Positions 9,391 to 17,693 are shown, counted from the first letter of the stretch. The stretch is 64,000 nt of DNA from Mangrovimonas sp. TPBH4 (GCF_001280505.1 NZ_LBIO01000062.1:116644-180643), one strand, 5' to 3'. The notes: generated from the sequence alone by a model not told the origin. Numbers and translations: made by a program.

Positions 9391-9418
9391 TATATTTGCA
9401 TTTTAGAATAAGTCTAAA
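9391..9418 (+). promoter_or_regulatory. Promoter -7 box plus 17-bp dyad upstream of mrp
   Basis: A perfect -7 box TATATTTG (9391-9398) is followed by the inverted repeat TTTAGA-N5-TCTAAA (9402-9418), which would sit on the transcription start. The leader to the mrp ATG is about 135 bases. The same arm pattern TTTRGA-N5-TCYAAA recurs at 12877-12893 before the porin/imelysin operon, suggesting one regulator for both. Confidence 0.6.
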
Positions 9419-9541
9419 TTAGTGAGTTTTAGCTTTTTGTAATTTGGTTGGAATTGGGCAAGAACAACCCTGGTTAAAACGAAACCTAAAAGCTGAAAAC
9501 AAGATTCAAAACAGTAGGAAATTCTGAGTAGAGAGTACATT

Positions 9542-10675
9542 ATGAAGTTAAAAAAGCAAGACATATCGAAGGCACTTGAAAGTATTTCAGCTCCTGGAGA
9601 AGGACAGAATATGATTGAGAGCGGTGCCGTAACCAACATAGTAACTTTTGGAGATGAGGTGGTAGTGGATATTACGATTTCAAACCCAAGTTTACAGGCC
9701 AAAAAGAAAACCGAAGTGGAAATCATGAAAGTCATCCACGATAAGGTGTATGAAAAAGCCAAAATCAAAGTAAACGTGAAGGTAAATGCGCCGGAAAACC
9801 CAAAGAATGAAATCAAAGGGAAGAAAATTCCTGGGATTCAAAATATCGTTGCGGTGGCTTCTGGAAAAGGTGGTGTTGGAAAATCTACCGTGACTTCCAA
9901 TTTAGCGGTGTCATTGGCAAAAATGGGATTCAAAGTGGGGATATTGGATGCCGATATTTATGGACCTTCGGTGCCAATCATGTTCGATGTAGAAAATGAA
10001 AAACCCGTGGCTGTAAATGTGGATGGAAAGTCTAAAATGAAACCCATCGAGAGCTATGGTGTGAAGGTGTTGTCTATTGGATTTTTCACCAGACCAGACC
10101 AAGCCGTTGTTTGGCGTGGACCTATGGCCGCAAAAGCATTGAATCAAATGATTTTTGATGCCGCTTGGGGAGAGTTGGATTTCTTATTGCTCGATTTGCC
10201 TCCAGGAACCGGTGATATTCATTTAAGCATCATGCAATCCTTGCCTATTACTGGAGCCGTTGTGGTGAGTACACCGCAAAATGTAGCTTTGGCCGATGCC
10301 AAAAAAGGTGTGGCGATGTTTCAACAGGAGAGTATTAACGTACCTGTTTTAGGTATTATAGAAAATATGGCCTATTTTACACCAGAAGAACTGCCTGAAA
10401 ATAAATACTATATTTTTGGTAAGGAAGGTGCAAAAAATTTGTCTGAAGATTTGGAAGTGCCATTTCTGGGAGAAATTCCTTTGGTACAAAGCATTCGTGA
10501 AGCTGGAGATGTAGGTCGTCCTGCTGCGCTGCAAACAGCCACAGCTTTAGAGCAATCTTTCGAAACTCTTACTAGAAATGTGGTAGAGCAAGTAGTAAGA
10601 AGAAATGAAGATTTACCACCAACCGAGGCCATAAAAATTACAACAATGGCAGGCTGTTCTGCTATTAAAAAATAA
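9542..10675 (+). CDS. Mrp/ApbC-family P-loop ATPase (Fe-S cluster carrier type)
   Basis: A 377-residue protein with an N-terminal MIP18/DUF59 domain (about 1-90) and a MinD-like ATPase domain. The deviant Walker A GKGGVGKST follows VAVASGKGG; switch regions LDADIYGPS and LLLDLPPGTGD are intact. Mrp/ApbC proteins carry and deliver Fe-S clusters. The usual CxxC pair after ENM(A/S)YF is missing: the segment reads ENMAYFTPEELPENKYYIFGK. The only late cysteine I see is in MAGCSAIKK at the C-terminus. Followed after 24 bases by an NfuA-like gene, which supports a role in Fe-S assembly. Confidence 0.9.
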   Translation: MKLKKQDISKALESISAPGEGQNMIESGAVTNIVTFGDEVVVDITISNPSLQAKKKTEVEIMKVIHDKVYEKAKIKVNVKVNAPENPKNEIKGKKIPGIQNIVAVASGKGGVGKSTVTSNLAVSLAKMGFKVGILDADIYGPSVPIMFDVENEKPVAVNVDGKSKMKPIESYGVKVLSIGFFTRPDQAVVWRGPMAAKALNQMIFDAAWGELDFLLLDLPPGTGDIHLSIMQSLPITGAVVVSTPQNVALADAKKGVAMFQQESINVPVLGIIENMAYFTPEELPENKYYIFGKEGAKNLSEDLEVPFLGEIPLVQSIREAGDVGRPAALQTATALEQSFETLTRNVVEQVVRRNEDLPPTEAIKITTMAGCSAIKK

Positions 10676-10699
10676 TAAGTCACATTATTCACTTAAATA

Positions 10700-10942
10700 A
10701 TGACATCAGAAGAATTAAAATTAAATGTAGAGAAAGCGCTTGCTGAAATCCGTCCTTTTTTGGAAAGTGACGGAGGAAACATTTCCTTGGTTTCAATTGA
10801 AGGCGATAAATTGGTAAAAGTACAATTGGAAGGTGCCTGTGTAGGGTGCTCTGTTAACCAAATGACTTTAAAATCGGGCGTTGAGATGACCATAAAAAAA
10901 TACGCCCCTCAAATCGAGGAAGTCATCAATGTGGAGCTTTAA
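10700..10942 (+). CDS. NfuA/NifU C-terminal-domain Fe-S protein
   Basis: An 80-residue stand-alone NifU C-terminal domain. The cluster-binding CxxC is C47/C50 in EGACVGCSVNQMTLKSG, and the helical N-terminus (VEKALAEIRPFLESDGGNISLV) is typical. Two subunits are expected to hold one [4Fe-4S] cluster between their CxxC motifs and pass it to target proteins. It lies 24 bases after mrp and before ferredoxin-NADP reductase, so the context is Fe-S assembly and electron transfer. Confidence 0.92.
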   Translation: MTSEELKLNVEKALAEIRPFLESDGGNISLVSIEGDKLVKVQLEGACVGCSVNQMTLKSGVEMTIKKYAPQIEEVINVEL

Positions 10943-11043
10943 AAAGGAGCCATCTTATATCAAATCGATTAATTTTCTAAATGACAAATATCATATAAAT
11001 CAATATTTCATGTGTATATTTTTGTCGCTGAAAGAACTAATTC

Positions 11044-12105
11044 ATGATTAAAACAGATATTCTTATCATTGGTGCTGGACCAACAGGACTTTTTACGGTG
11101 TTTGAGGCCGGTTTACTAAAATTGAAATGCCATCTCATAGATGCATTGCCACAACCTGGAGGACAGTGTTCCGAAATATATCCCAAAAAACCGATTTACG
11201 ATATTCCGGCCTATCCAGAAATTCTCGCGGGTGATTTAACCGAGAGGCTTTTGGAGCAGGGCAAGCAGTTTGAACCTGGATTTACTTTGGGTGAACGCGC
11301 AGAAACTATCGAGAAATTGGAAGATGGTAGTTTTATTGTTACTACCAATAAAGGAACAAAACACCATGCACCCGTAGTGGCTATTGCTGGTGGTTTGGGG
11401 AGTTTTGAGCCTAGAAAGCCTTTAATCCACAACATTGCTAATTTTGAAGATAAGGGTGTGGAATACATGATCAAGGACCCAGAAGTGTACCGCAACAAAA
11501 GGGTGGTGATTGCAGGTGGAGGAGACTCTGCACTGGATTGGAGTATCTTTTTAAGTGATGTGGCTTCAGAAGTGACATTGATCCATAGGCGAAATGAGTT
11601 TAGGGGAGCTTTGGATTCTGTTGAAAAAGTTCAAGAACTGAAGAACAAAGGAAAGATCAACTTGATTACTCCTGCAGAGGTTGTAGGTATTTTGGGTGAT
11701 GATCACTTAACCGGTGTGGTCGTTACAAAAGCAGACCATATTCCAACGGAATTTGAGATAGAATGTGATCATTTCATTCCTCTTTTTGGTTTGTCACCTA
11801 AGTTGGGGCCTATTGGCAACTGGGGCTTGGAAATCGAAAAGAATGCCATCAAAGTAAATAACGCGTTAGATTATCAAACGAATATTCCTGGTGTTTTTGC
11901 CATAGGAGATGTGAACACTTATCCGGGAAAATTAAAGTTGATCCTTTGTGGATTCCATGAAGCAACTTTAATGTGTCAAGCAGCCTATCAAATTATCAAT
12001 CCAGGGAAGCGCTATGTGTTAAAATACACGACGGTAAGTGGTATTGATGGTTTTGATGGAACCAGAAAAGAAGCGCCTAAGGCAGTTGTGAAATCAATAG
12101 AATAG
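11044..12105 (+). CDS. Ferredoxin-NADP reductase, thioredoxin-reductase-like
   Basis: A 353-residue flavoprotein that moves electrons between NADPH and ferredoxin. The FAD site is IIGAGPTGLFTVFEAG at the N-terminus with the TrxR-type continuation LPQPGGQCSEIYPKK. The NADPH site is VIAGGGDSALDWSIFL followed by IHRRNEF. The second FAD contact is FAIGDVNTYPG near the C-terminus. The redox-active CxxC of thioredoxin reductase is absent, as in the YumC-type FNR family. A TATTTTTG box at 11017-11024 gives it a possible promoter. Its natural partner, a [2Fe-2S] ferredoxin, lies just downstream, separated only by the inserted four-helix-bundle gene. Confidence 0.92.
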   Translation: MIKTDILIIGAGPTGLFTVFEAGLLKLKCHLIDALPQPGGQCSEIYPKKPIYDIPAYPEILAGDLTERLLEQGKQFEPGFTLGERAETIEKLEDGSFIVTTNKGTKHHAPVVAIAGGLGSFEPRKPLIHNIANFEDKGVEYMIKDPEVYRNKRVVIAGGGDSALDWSIFLSDVASEVTLIHRRNEFRGALDSVEKVQELKNKGKINLITPAEVVGILGDDHLTGVVVTKADHIPTEFEIECDHFIPLFGLSPKLGPIGNWGLEIEKNAIKVNNALDYQTNIPGVFAIGDVNTYPGKLKLILCGFHEATLMCQAAYQIINPGKRYVLKYTTVSGIDGFDGTRKEAPKAVVKSIE

Positions 12106-12117
12106 TACTTAGTAATT
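12103..12117 (+). repeat. Left inverted repeat flanking the four-helix-bundle gene
   Basis: TAGTACTTAGTAATT, starting at the FNR stop codon. It is the reverse complement of 12517-12531 with one mismatch in 15. A related TTAGTAAATAGTAAA follows it at 12123-12137. Confidence 0.6.
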
Positions 12118-12147
12118 GGTAGTTAGTAAATAGTAAAAAATAACTCT

Positions 12148-12495
12148 ATGGCAGTTCAGAAATTTGAAGAACTTCAAGTTTGGAGGAAATCACAAGATTT
12201 TTGTGTTGCTATTTACAATAACTTCTTAGGGCTAAAGGACTATGTCTTTAAAGATCAAATAACGAGGGCTTCTATTTCTGTATCCAATAATATAGCCGAA
12301 GGTTTTGATAGAAATTCAAATGCAGAATTTATCCGGTTTTTATATTTTGCAACAGGCTCGAGCAGTGAGGTTAGATCAATGTTGTACTTGGCTTCGAGAT
12401 TAGGATTTCTTTCAGAAGACATCTCAAATAAGTTAATTGAAGATTCCAATGAAATATCTCGAATGTTATACGGTTTAATCAAATCATTGAAATGA
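12148..12495 (+). CDS. Four-helix-bundle protein (23S rRNA intervening-sequence family)
   Basis: A 115-residue protein of the S23/four-helix-bundle family. The start FEELQVWRKSQDFCVAIY, the middle QITRASISVSNNIAEGFDR and FIRFLYFATGSSSEVRSMLYLASRL are the family's signature helices. Family members are encoded in intervening sequences of 23S rRNA and resemble the Avd accessory protein of diversity-generating retroelements; their exact job is poorly known. Here the gene sits between ferredoxin reductase and ferredoxin, in the same direction, and is bracketed by 15-base near-perfect inverted repeats. That suggests insertion of a small mobile unit into an existing gene pair. Confidence 0.85.
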   Translation: MAVQKFEELQVWRKSQDFCVAIYNNFLGLKDYVFKDQITRASISVSNNIAEGFDRNSNAEFIRFLYFATGSSSEVRSMLYLASRLGFLSEDISNKLIEDSNEISRMLYGLIKSLK

Positions 12496-12516
12496 TGAAT
12501 TTTCATCGATGACTCT

Positions 12517-12531
12517 AATTACTAAATACTA
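12517..12531 (+). repeat. Right inverted repeat flanking the four-helix-bundle gene
   Basis: AATTACTAAATACTA, the reverse complement of 12103-12117 at 14 of 15 positions. It ends one base before the ATG of the ferredoxin gene. Confidence 0.6.
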
Positions 12532-12532
12532 T

Positions 12533-12862
12533 ATGTCAGACATAAACATTACAATTATAGATCGCGAAGGGGTGTCTCATAACATTGAGGCGCCTACTGA
12601 TATGGCCATGAACCTTATGGAGGTGGTGCGTAGTTATGAATTGGCTCCCGAAGGCACTATTGGTGTGTGTGGAGGAATGGCCATGTGTGCGTCTTGCCAA
12701 TGCTATGTGTTATCCGATCATGAACTGCCAGAAATGCAGGATGAAGAAGAGGCTATGTTGGCCGAAGCGTTCTATGTGAAAGATAACAGTCGCTTAAGTT
12801 GTCAGATTCAGATGACGCCTGAGGTGGAAGGGCTAAAAGTGGAGTTGGCTCCTGAGTCTTAA
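12533..12862 (+). CDS. [2Fe-2S] ferredoxin, adrenodoxin-like
   Basis: A 109-residue electron carrier. Cluster ligands are C46, C52, C55 and C90 with spacing C-x5-C-x2-C-x34-C (VCGGMAMCASC, then RLSCQI), the adrenodoxin-type pattern. I chose the start MSDINITIID at 12533; an upstream in-frame extension would begin inside the inverted repeat. An extra cysteine (C57) is present. It is the likely partner of the ferredoxin-NADP reductase encoded at 11044-12105. Confidence 0.93.
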   Translation: MSDINITIIDREGVSHNIEAPTDMAMNLMEVVRSYELAPEGTIGVCGGMAMCASCQCYVLSDHELPEMQDEEEAMLAEAFYVKDNSRLSCQIQMTPEVEGLKVELAPES

Positions 12863-12875
12863 TTTTTTAGATTTA

Positions 12876-12907
12876 ATTTGGATTAAATCCAAATAGCGTT
12901 AATTTTG
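12876..12907 (+). promoter_or_regulatory. Porin-operon promoter with overlapping dyad operator
   Basis: A full Bacteroidota promoter: -33 TTTG (12877-12880), 19 bases, then -7 TAATTTTG (12900-12907). A perfect 19-bp dyad ATTTGGATT-A-AATCCAAAT (12876-12894) covers the -33 box and part of the spacer. Its core TTTGGA-N5-TCCAAA has the same layout as the dyad at 9402-9418. The predicted leader to the ATG at 12923 is only about ten bases. Confidence 0.7.
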
Positions 12908-12922
12908 TGCCAAATTTTTCAA

Positions 12923-14266
12923 ATGAACCGGCACATTACTTTCTTATTGATATTCTTTGGTTGGGCAGTTTCGGCCCAGCAAACCATTGATCAGGCTACT
13001 TACGAACAGCTGAAATCTGAAATCAAACAGGAGCTTTTACAGGAGGTCAAAGATTCCATGACCGATAAAAAGCAAAATTGGTTCTCTCTTAGCCGGTTTT
13101 CATTAAACGGTTATGGAGTGGTTAATTACTACAACTACAACTACGATACAGATCCAAACCTAAAAGATCAGTTTGATCCAGAACGTTTAAACCTATATCT
13201 AAGATATCAATTCAATGATTGGATCAATTTCAAATCCGAGATTGAATTCGAGCATGGAGGTACTGCAACTACCTTAGAGTTGGACACTCAGGAGGAGTTT
13301 GGTGAATTTGAACAGGAAATCGAAAAAGGTGGAGGCGTTAAATTAGAGCAGGCCCATATCAATTTTAAAATTCTTCCTTATTTCAATGCCCGTGTTGGAC
13401 GTATGAAAATGTACTTCGGGTTGCACCAAACTTTGGATACGCCTACACGATATTTTACTACACACCGTCAGGAAATGGAAAACGAAATCCTGCCTTTGGG
13501 ATGGTATGAAAATGGAATTGAACTCTATGGAACCTTTGCCAAAAGATTCATCTATAAGTTTTATGTGGTAAGTGGCTTGGATGCCAGTGGGTTTTCTTCT
13601 AGAGGGTGGATTAAGAATGGATACCAATCCAGATTTGAAACTTCCAATGCAGAAAGTGTGGCCTTGGCATTGCGTTTAGACTATAAATTTGGAACGCATA
13701 AGGACACTTTTGTTGGCTTTGCAGCCTATATGAATGATGCCGCTGCCAACAGACCTAAAAACGACATGGATGATCCTGCCTATGTCACGATGGTAGAAGG
13801 GCATATTAGCTACAACGAGGGGAACCTTCGCTTTAATGCCATTGGTCTTTACGGAAACATTCAAAATTCTGATATCGTTTCAAAGAAAAACGCGAATCTT
13901 TCCAATAACCTTGGTGTAAAAAGAACTCCGGTAGGTAAAACTGCTTTGGGAGTTTCTGCAGAAGTAGGTTATAATATTTTACCACATTTAAATGCTTCAA
14001 CAAAACAGATGCTGTACCCATTTGTTAGGTACGATTACTATGATACCATGCATACGGTAACCGGTGAGATTATTGACAACCCAAGATGGGAGCGTAGCAG
14101 TATCACTGGAGGATTGAATTGGTTTGTACATCCTCAAATTGTATTCAAGGCGCATTATTCCGATAGAAAGCTAGGTTCAGAAAATTATGATTTGGCCACT
14201 TTGGAATACACGGGTGAAAGACAACATGAAAAAACATTCAGTACAGGAATAGGATTCTTTTTCTAA
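12923..14266 (+). CDS. Porin O/P-like outer-membrane protein
   Basis: A 447-residue outer-membrane beta-barrel protein. A signal peptide (MNRHITFLLIFFGWAVSAQ) precedes a short helical stretch (LKSEIKQELLQEVKDSM), which may be a coiled-coil trimerisation segment, and then alternating amphipathic strands to a C-terminal aromatic residue (GIGFFF). The sequence FSLNGYGVVNYYNYNYD and KLEQAHINFKILPYFNARVGRMKMYFG recall phosphate-selective-porin-type barrels. I used ATG 12923 because it puts the signal peptide at the N-terminus; an upstream TTG would only add six residues. First gene of an operon with imelysin and di-haem oxidoreductase genes, pointing to metal (iron) uptake, not phosphate. Confidence 0.8.
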   Translation: MNRHITFLLIFFGWAVSAQQTIDQATYEQLKSEIKQELLQEVKDSMTDKKQNWFSLSRFSLNGYGVVNYYNYNYDTDPNLKDQFDPERLNLYLRYQFNDWINFKSEIEFEHGGTATTLELDTQEEFGEFEQEIEKGGGVKLEQAHINFKILPYFNARVGRMKMYFGLHQTLDTPTRYFTTHRQEMENEILPLGWYENGIELYGTFAKRFIYKFYVVSGLDASGFSSRGWIKNGYQSRFETSNAESVALALRLDYKFGTHKDTFVGFAAYMNDAAANRPKNDMDDPAYVTMVEGHISYNEGNLRFNAIGLYGNIQNSDIVSKKNANLSNNLGVKRTPVGKTALGVSAEVGYNILPHLNASTKQMLYPFVRYDYYDTMHTVTGEIIDNPRWERSSITGGLNWFVHPQIVFKAHYSDRKLGSENYDLATLEYTGERQHEKTFSTGIGFFF

Positions 14267-14294
14267 TATATAAATAAGTTAAAATCAATAAACC

Positions 14295-15377
14295 ATGAGT
14301 AACTCAATCAAATCAATCTTAACACTAGCATTCATGACCACTTTGTTTGTGTCATGTAGCGATAGCAATGACGATTCCAACAATGATGATGCTATCAATG
14401 AAGCGCTTAACCAAGAGGTGTTGACAAATTTATCGGTATCGGTAATTACAGAAACCTACCACAGCATGAACACCAATGCAATTGCATTAAAGGAGGCTGT
14501 AGCAAGTTTAACAATAGGAGATGAGACAGGTTTACAGGCGGTAAAAGAAGCTTGGCAAGGAACACGTGCACCTTGGGAACAATCTGAAGGATTTTTGTAC
14601 GGACCGGTAGATACTGAAGGTATCGATCCAGCCATCGATTCTTGGCCAGTAGACGTTAATGCTATTAACGGAATTTTGAATAGTGGAGACCCTATTACTG
14701 AAAGTTTGTTGGAAAGCAACAATGAAGCACGTGGATTCCATACTATCGAGTACTTTGTATGGGGTATTGATGGTGACAAAGCAGCTTCTGAACTTACAGA
14801 GCGTGAGTTGGAATATTTGGTGGCTGCTACTGAAAACTTGCAATCTAAAACAGCACAATTGTACAACGGATGGATTGCTTCAGGTGGAAATTTCGCCAAC
14901 AATTTCATCAACGCTGGTCAGTCTGGATCTATCTACACCTCACAAAAAGGAGCGCTTCAAGAAATCGTAGAAGGACTTTCTATCATTGCTGATGAGGTTG
15001 GAAATGGTAAAATTGAAGAGCCTTTAAACGGAAACAATGGTGGTGCAAAACCAGAAGCTGAAGAATCTCGTTTCAGCAACAATTCAAAATTGGATTTCGC
15101 AAACAACATGAGAAGTATCCAAAACGTGTATTTAGGAGATTACAACGGTGTTAGTGGTTATGGAATCACCAATATTGTAGCGGGTGAAAACAGCAGCTTG
15201 GATACGCAAATTAAAGATGCTATCGCTGATGCTGTAGAAGCTATCGAAAACATTCCTGGTACTTTTACAGAGGCTATTTATGACAGCCGTAATGCTGTTG
15301 AATTGGCGCAAGAAAAAGTATTGGAACTTCAAAATTTATTGGATAGTCAATTGTTGCCTTTTATTGGTAACCTATAA
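14295..15377 (+). CDS. Imelysin-family lipoprotein (iron-uptake type)
   Basis: A 360-residue lipoprotein with lipobox cysteine C21 (TLFVSCSDSND). The imelysin GxHxxE motif is exact: G147-F-H149-T-I-E152 in RGFHTIEYFVWG. Two helical halves typical of the family are visible (ITETYHSMNTNAIALKEA, and the C-terminal ALQEIVEGLSIIADEVGNG). Imelysin-like proteins (IrpA, ICMP, EfeO relatives) bind iron at the cell surface or in the periplasm. It is 28 bases after the porin gene and 19 before the di-haem enzyme gene. Confidence 0.92.
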   Translation: MSNSIKSILTLAFMTTLFVSCSDSNDDSNNDDAINEALNQEVLTNLSVSVITETYHSMNTNAIALKEAVASLTIGDETGLQAVKEAWQGTRAPWEQSEGFLYGPVDTEGIDPAIDSWPVDVNAINGILNSGDPITESLLESNNEARGFHTIEYFVWGIDGDKAASELTERELEYLVAATENLQSKTAQLYNGWIASGGNFANNFINAGQSGSIYTSQKGALQEIVEGLSIIADEVGNGKIEEPLNGNNGGAKPEAEESRFSNNSKLDFANNMRSIQNVYLGDYNGVSGYGITNIVAGENSSLDTQIKDAIADAVEAIENIPGTFTEAIYDSRNAVELAQEKVLELQNLLDSQLLPFIGNL

Positions 15378-15396
15378 TTATCAAGATTTTTTTAAA

Positions 15397-16785
15397 ATGA
15401 GAAAGGCAAACAGGTTATTGGTAGGAGCCCTTTTAATGGGAATTGTAGTATCGTGTCAAAAAGATGACCAAGAAAGCTATGAGACGGTGAATCCGTTAAC
15501 CGAAAGGACTACTGCGGGTGGAGAGACTACAGTATATCTTACCTCGAGTAATTCGTTCAGTACTCCTGCTGCTAACCTGTCTGCTTCTCAAATAGCCGAT
15601 CATTTTGATGCCGATTTGGAATTCGGTGCGGTATTTGTATCGGCCCCTGCAGAAGTCAACGGTGGTGTTGGCCCTGTATTCAATAATACCTCTTGTGTTT
15701 CTTGCCATCCCAAAGATGGAAGAAGTGCATTTCCATCAAACATTAATAGTTTAAGTGGATTTTTCTTAAGAGCCAGTCTTCCTGGAACGGATGATTTGGG
15801 CGGACCTGTAGCAGTGCCTGGATTTGGAAAGCAGTTGCAAAACCAAGCCATTTACGGTTATGAACCAGAAGTACAGTTTTCGGTGGAGTTTACAAATCAA
15901 GTGGAGACTTTGGCGGATGGGACTGAAGTCATCTTAAAGAAACCCACCTATAATGTTGTTGATACCTATATTCCTTTTCCTTCGGAAGCAAATTTGTCCC
16001 CAAGATTGGCACCGCCGGTTTTTGGATTGGGCTTGCTGGAGGTAATTCCGGAATATTACATTTTGCAATATGAAGATGTCAATGACGCCGATGGTGATGG
16101 CATTTCAGGAAAGGCTAACTATGTTTACAATCACGTCACAGAATCTACAACCTTAGGTCGTTTTGGATGGAAAGCCAATACAGCTTCTATCATCGAGCAA
16201 TGTGCTGGTGCTTATTTGGAGGATATGGGAATTACCACGCCTTTGTTCCCTCAAGAAACAGGCCATGACCAATCCAACGGAAATGATGGTCTTGGAGATG
16301 ATCCTGAAGTCACCTATGACGTTTTGGAACAGGTGGCATTTTATTGTAAAACTTTAGGGGTTCCGGCTGCTAGAAATTTAGATCAGGAACACATTCAAAA
16401 TGGTGCCAGAATTTTTGAAGACTTGAAGTGTGCCAGTTGTCATGTTCCCAAAATGATTTCTGAAGAAGCGGACATCAATGTTTTGGCAAATCAAGAGTTT
16501 TATCCTTACACGGATATGCTGTTACACGATATGGGACCTGGTTTGGCAGACAATCGCTCAGATTTTTTAGCCGATGGACAAGAGTGGAAAACACGTCCGT
16601 TATGGGGTATTGGCTTGACTCAGGTGGTGAATGGCCATACGCACTTTTTACATGATGGTAGAGCCAAGAATGTAACAGAAGCAATTTTGTGGCACGGAGG
16701 TGAAGCGGAAGCAGCCAAAAATGGTTTTAAAAACCTTTCGGCTAGTGAAAGACAAGACCTTTTGGACTTTGTCAATTCGCTTTAA
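15397..16785 (+). CDS. Di-haem oxidoreductase (DHOR) lipoprotein
   Basis: A 462-residue protein with signal peptide and lipobox C20 (LLMGIVVSCQKDD). Two covalent haem c sites: C100-V-S-C103-H104 and C345-A-S-C348-H349. The segments TSCVSCHPKDGRS, SGKANYVYNH, LGRFGWKANTASI and the late RTRPLWGIGLTQ with HDGRAKNVTEAILWHGGEA are typical of the DHOR family, related to MauG-like peroxidases. In iron operons it is thought to oxidise or reduce a metal or ligand for the adjacent imelysin. I chose ATG 15397 because it supplies the signal peptide; the longer frame would begin inside the imelysin gene. Its last 14 bases overlap the convergent phosphoesterase gene. Confidence 0.93.
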   Translation: MRKANRLLVGALLMGIVVSCQKDDQESYETVNPLTERTTAGGETTVYLTSSNSFSTPAANLSASQIADHFDADLEFGAVFVSAPAEVNGGVGPVFNNTSCVSCHPKDGRSAFPSNINSLSGFFLRASLPGTDDLGGPVAVPGFGKQLQNQAIYGYEPEVQFSVEFTNQVETLADGTEVILKKPTYNVVDTYIPFPSEANLSPRLAPPVFGLGLLEVIPEYYILQYEDVNDADGDGISGKANYVYNHVTESTTLGRFGWKANTASIIEQCAGAYLEDMGITTPLFPQETGHDQSNGNDGLGDDPEVTYDVLEQVAFYCKTLGVPAARNLDQEHIQNGARIFEDLKCASCHVPKMISEEADINVLANQEFYPYTDMLLHDMGPGLADNRSDFLADGQEWKTRPLWGIGLTQVVNGHTHFLHDGRAKNVTEAILWHGGEAEAAKNGFKNLSASERQDLLDFVNSL

Positions 16786-17677
16786 ACATATGGTATTCTG
16801 ATAACTTTCTAGGGCCTTCCAACATTTCACGGACAATTTTCAGGGTGCCGTCATCTGTGGTAGAGGTTTCCCATTTCACTAAGGAAATTTGTCCATTTTC
16901 AATTTCTATTCCCGTAATGCATCTTGGATGCACGCAGCTTCCATCATTAAAAAACGCAATCTCATTTGGAGAGGGAAATCTTGGGCGATGGGTATGCCCA
17001 ACAATAGTAATTAAATTGTTGTTCGCTTGGATCCAATCCTTGATACGGCGTTCTACCTTTATGAGTTCCTTGTAATTTATGGCAGGACTCGTTGGGTCTG
17101 CAATGCCCATAACATTTAATGGTTTCCAAAGAATTCTTACCAAAAACTGACTCCATTTCCAACAAACATAATTCCACCAATCGGCTTGATGGCCGTGGGT
17201 TAAAAACAGTTCCTGCCCCGTTTGGGAGTGTTTTAGGATGATGGCTTCATGAACTTCAATTCCTGGGAATAGTGGTTTATGGGTTCCACTTCGTTTATCG
17301 AAATAACTATAGAGTTGTTTTTTGACAAATTCGGGGTTCTTGTAGACCATATCGTGGTTGCCCCATAACATGGTAAACCTATCTTGATTGAAGTAGAGCT
17401 GTATTTGCCTGTAAACGTCCTTGTGGGCTTGGAGAACGTGGCTATAGAACAGGTTTTCCCATAAATCGTCCCCATCTCCCAATTCGCAATAATAAAAGCC
17501 TTTTGCAAAATATTGTTTTAGGGCATGAAGGTAGATATTGCGATTATTGGCAAAATCATCGGCAAAACTGTTGTCACCTCTGTGGCAGTCACTAAAAAGT
17601 ATGAATTTACTACTGTCATCAAACGGAATGACCTTTGCATTTTTATACGCCCTATCTAATCTGGATTTTGAAGACAT
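16772..17677 (-). CDS. Calcineurin-like metallophosphoesterase
   Basis: A 301-residue di-metal phosphoesterase. The five metal motifs are in order: FSDCHRGD (D/H), GDGDDLWEN (GD), WGNHDMV (GNHD), LTHGHQADWW (H) and VGHTHRPRF (GHTH). No signal peptide. Similar proteins in Bacteroidota are annotated only as metallophosphoesterases; an LpxH-like role in lipid A synthesis cannot be claimed. The start is ATG 17677 (MSSKSRLDR); an upstream TTG would add five residues. Convergent with the di-haem gene. Confidence 0.88.
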   Translation of the reverse strand: MSSKSRLDRAYKNAKVIPFDDSSKFILFSDCHRGDNSFADDFANNRNIYLHALKQYFAKGFYYCELGDGDDLWENLFYSHVLQAHKDVYRQIQLYFNQDRFTMLWGNHDMVYKNPEFVKKQLYSYFDKRSGTHKPLFPGIEVHEAIILKHSQTGQELFLTHGHQADWWNYVCWKWSQFLVRILWKPLNVMGIADPTSPAINYKELIKVERRIKDWIQANNNLITIVGHTHRPRFPSPNEIAFFNDGSCVHPRCITGIEIENGQISLVKWETSTTDDGTLKIVREMLEGPRKLSEYHMFKAN

Positions 17678-17693
17678 AGTATAAAGATGCAAA

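Noticed and set aside
15280..15396. Longer N-terminus for the di-haem gene
   Set aside because: It would start inside the imelysin gene and hide the lipoprotein signal that begins at 15397.
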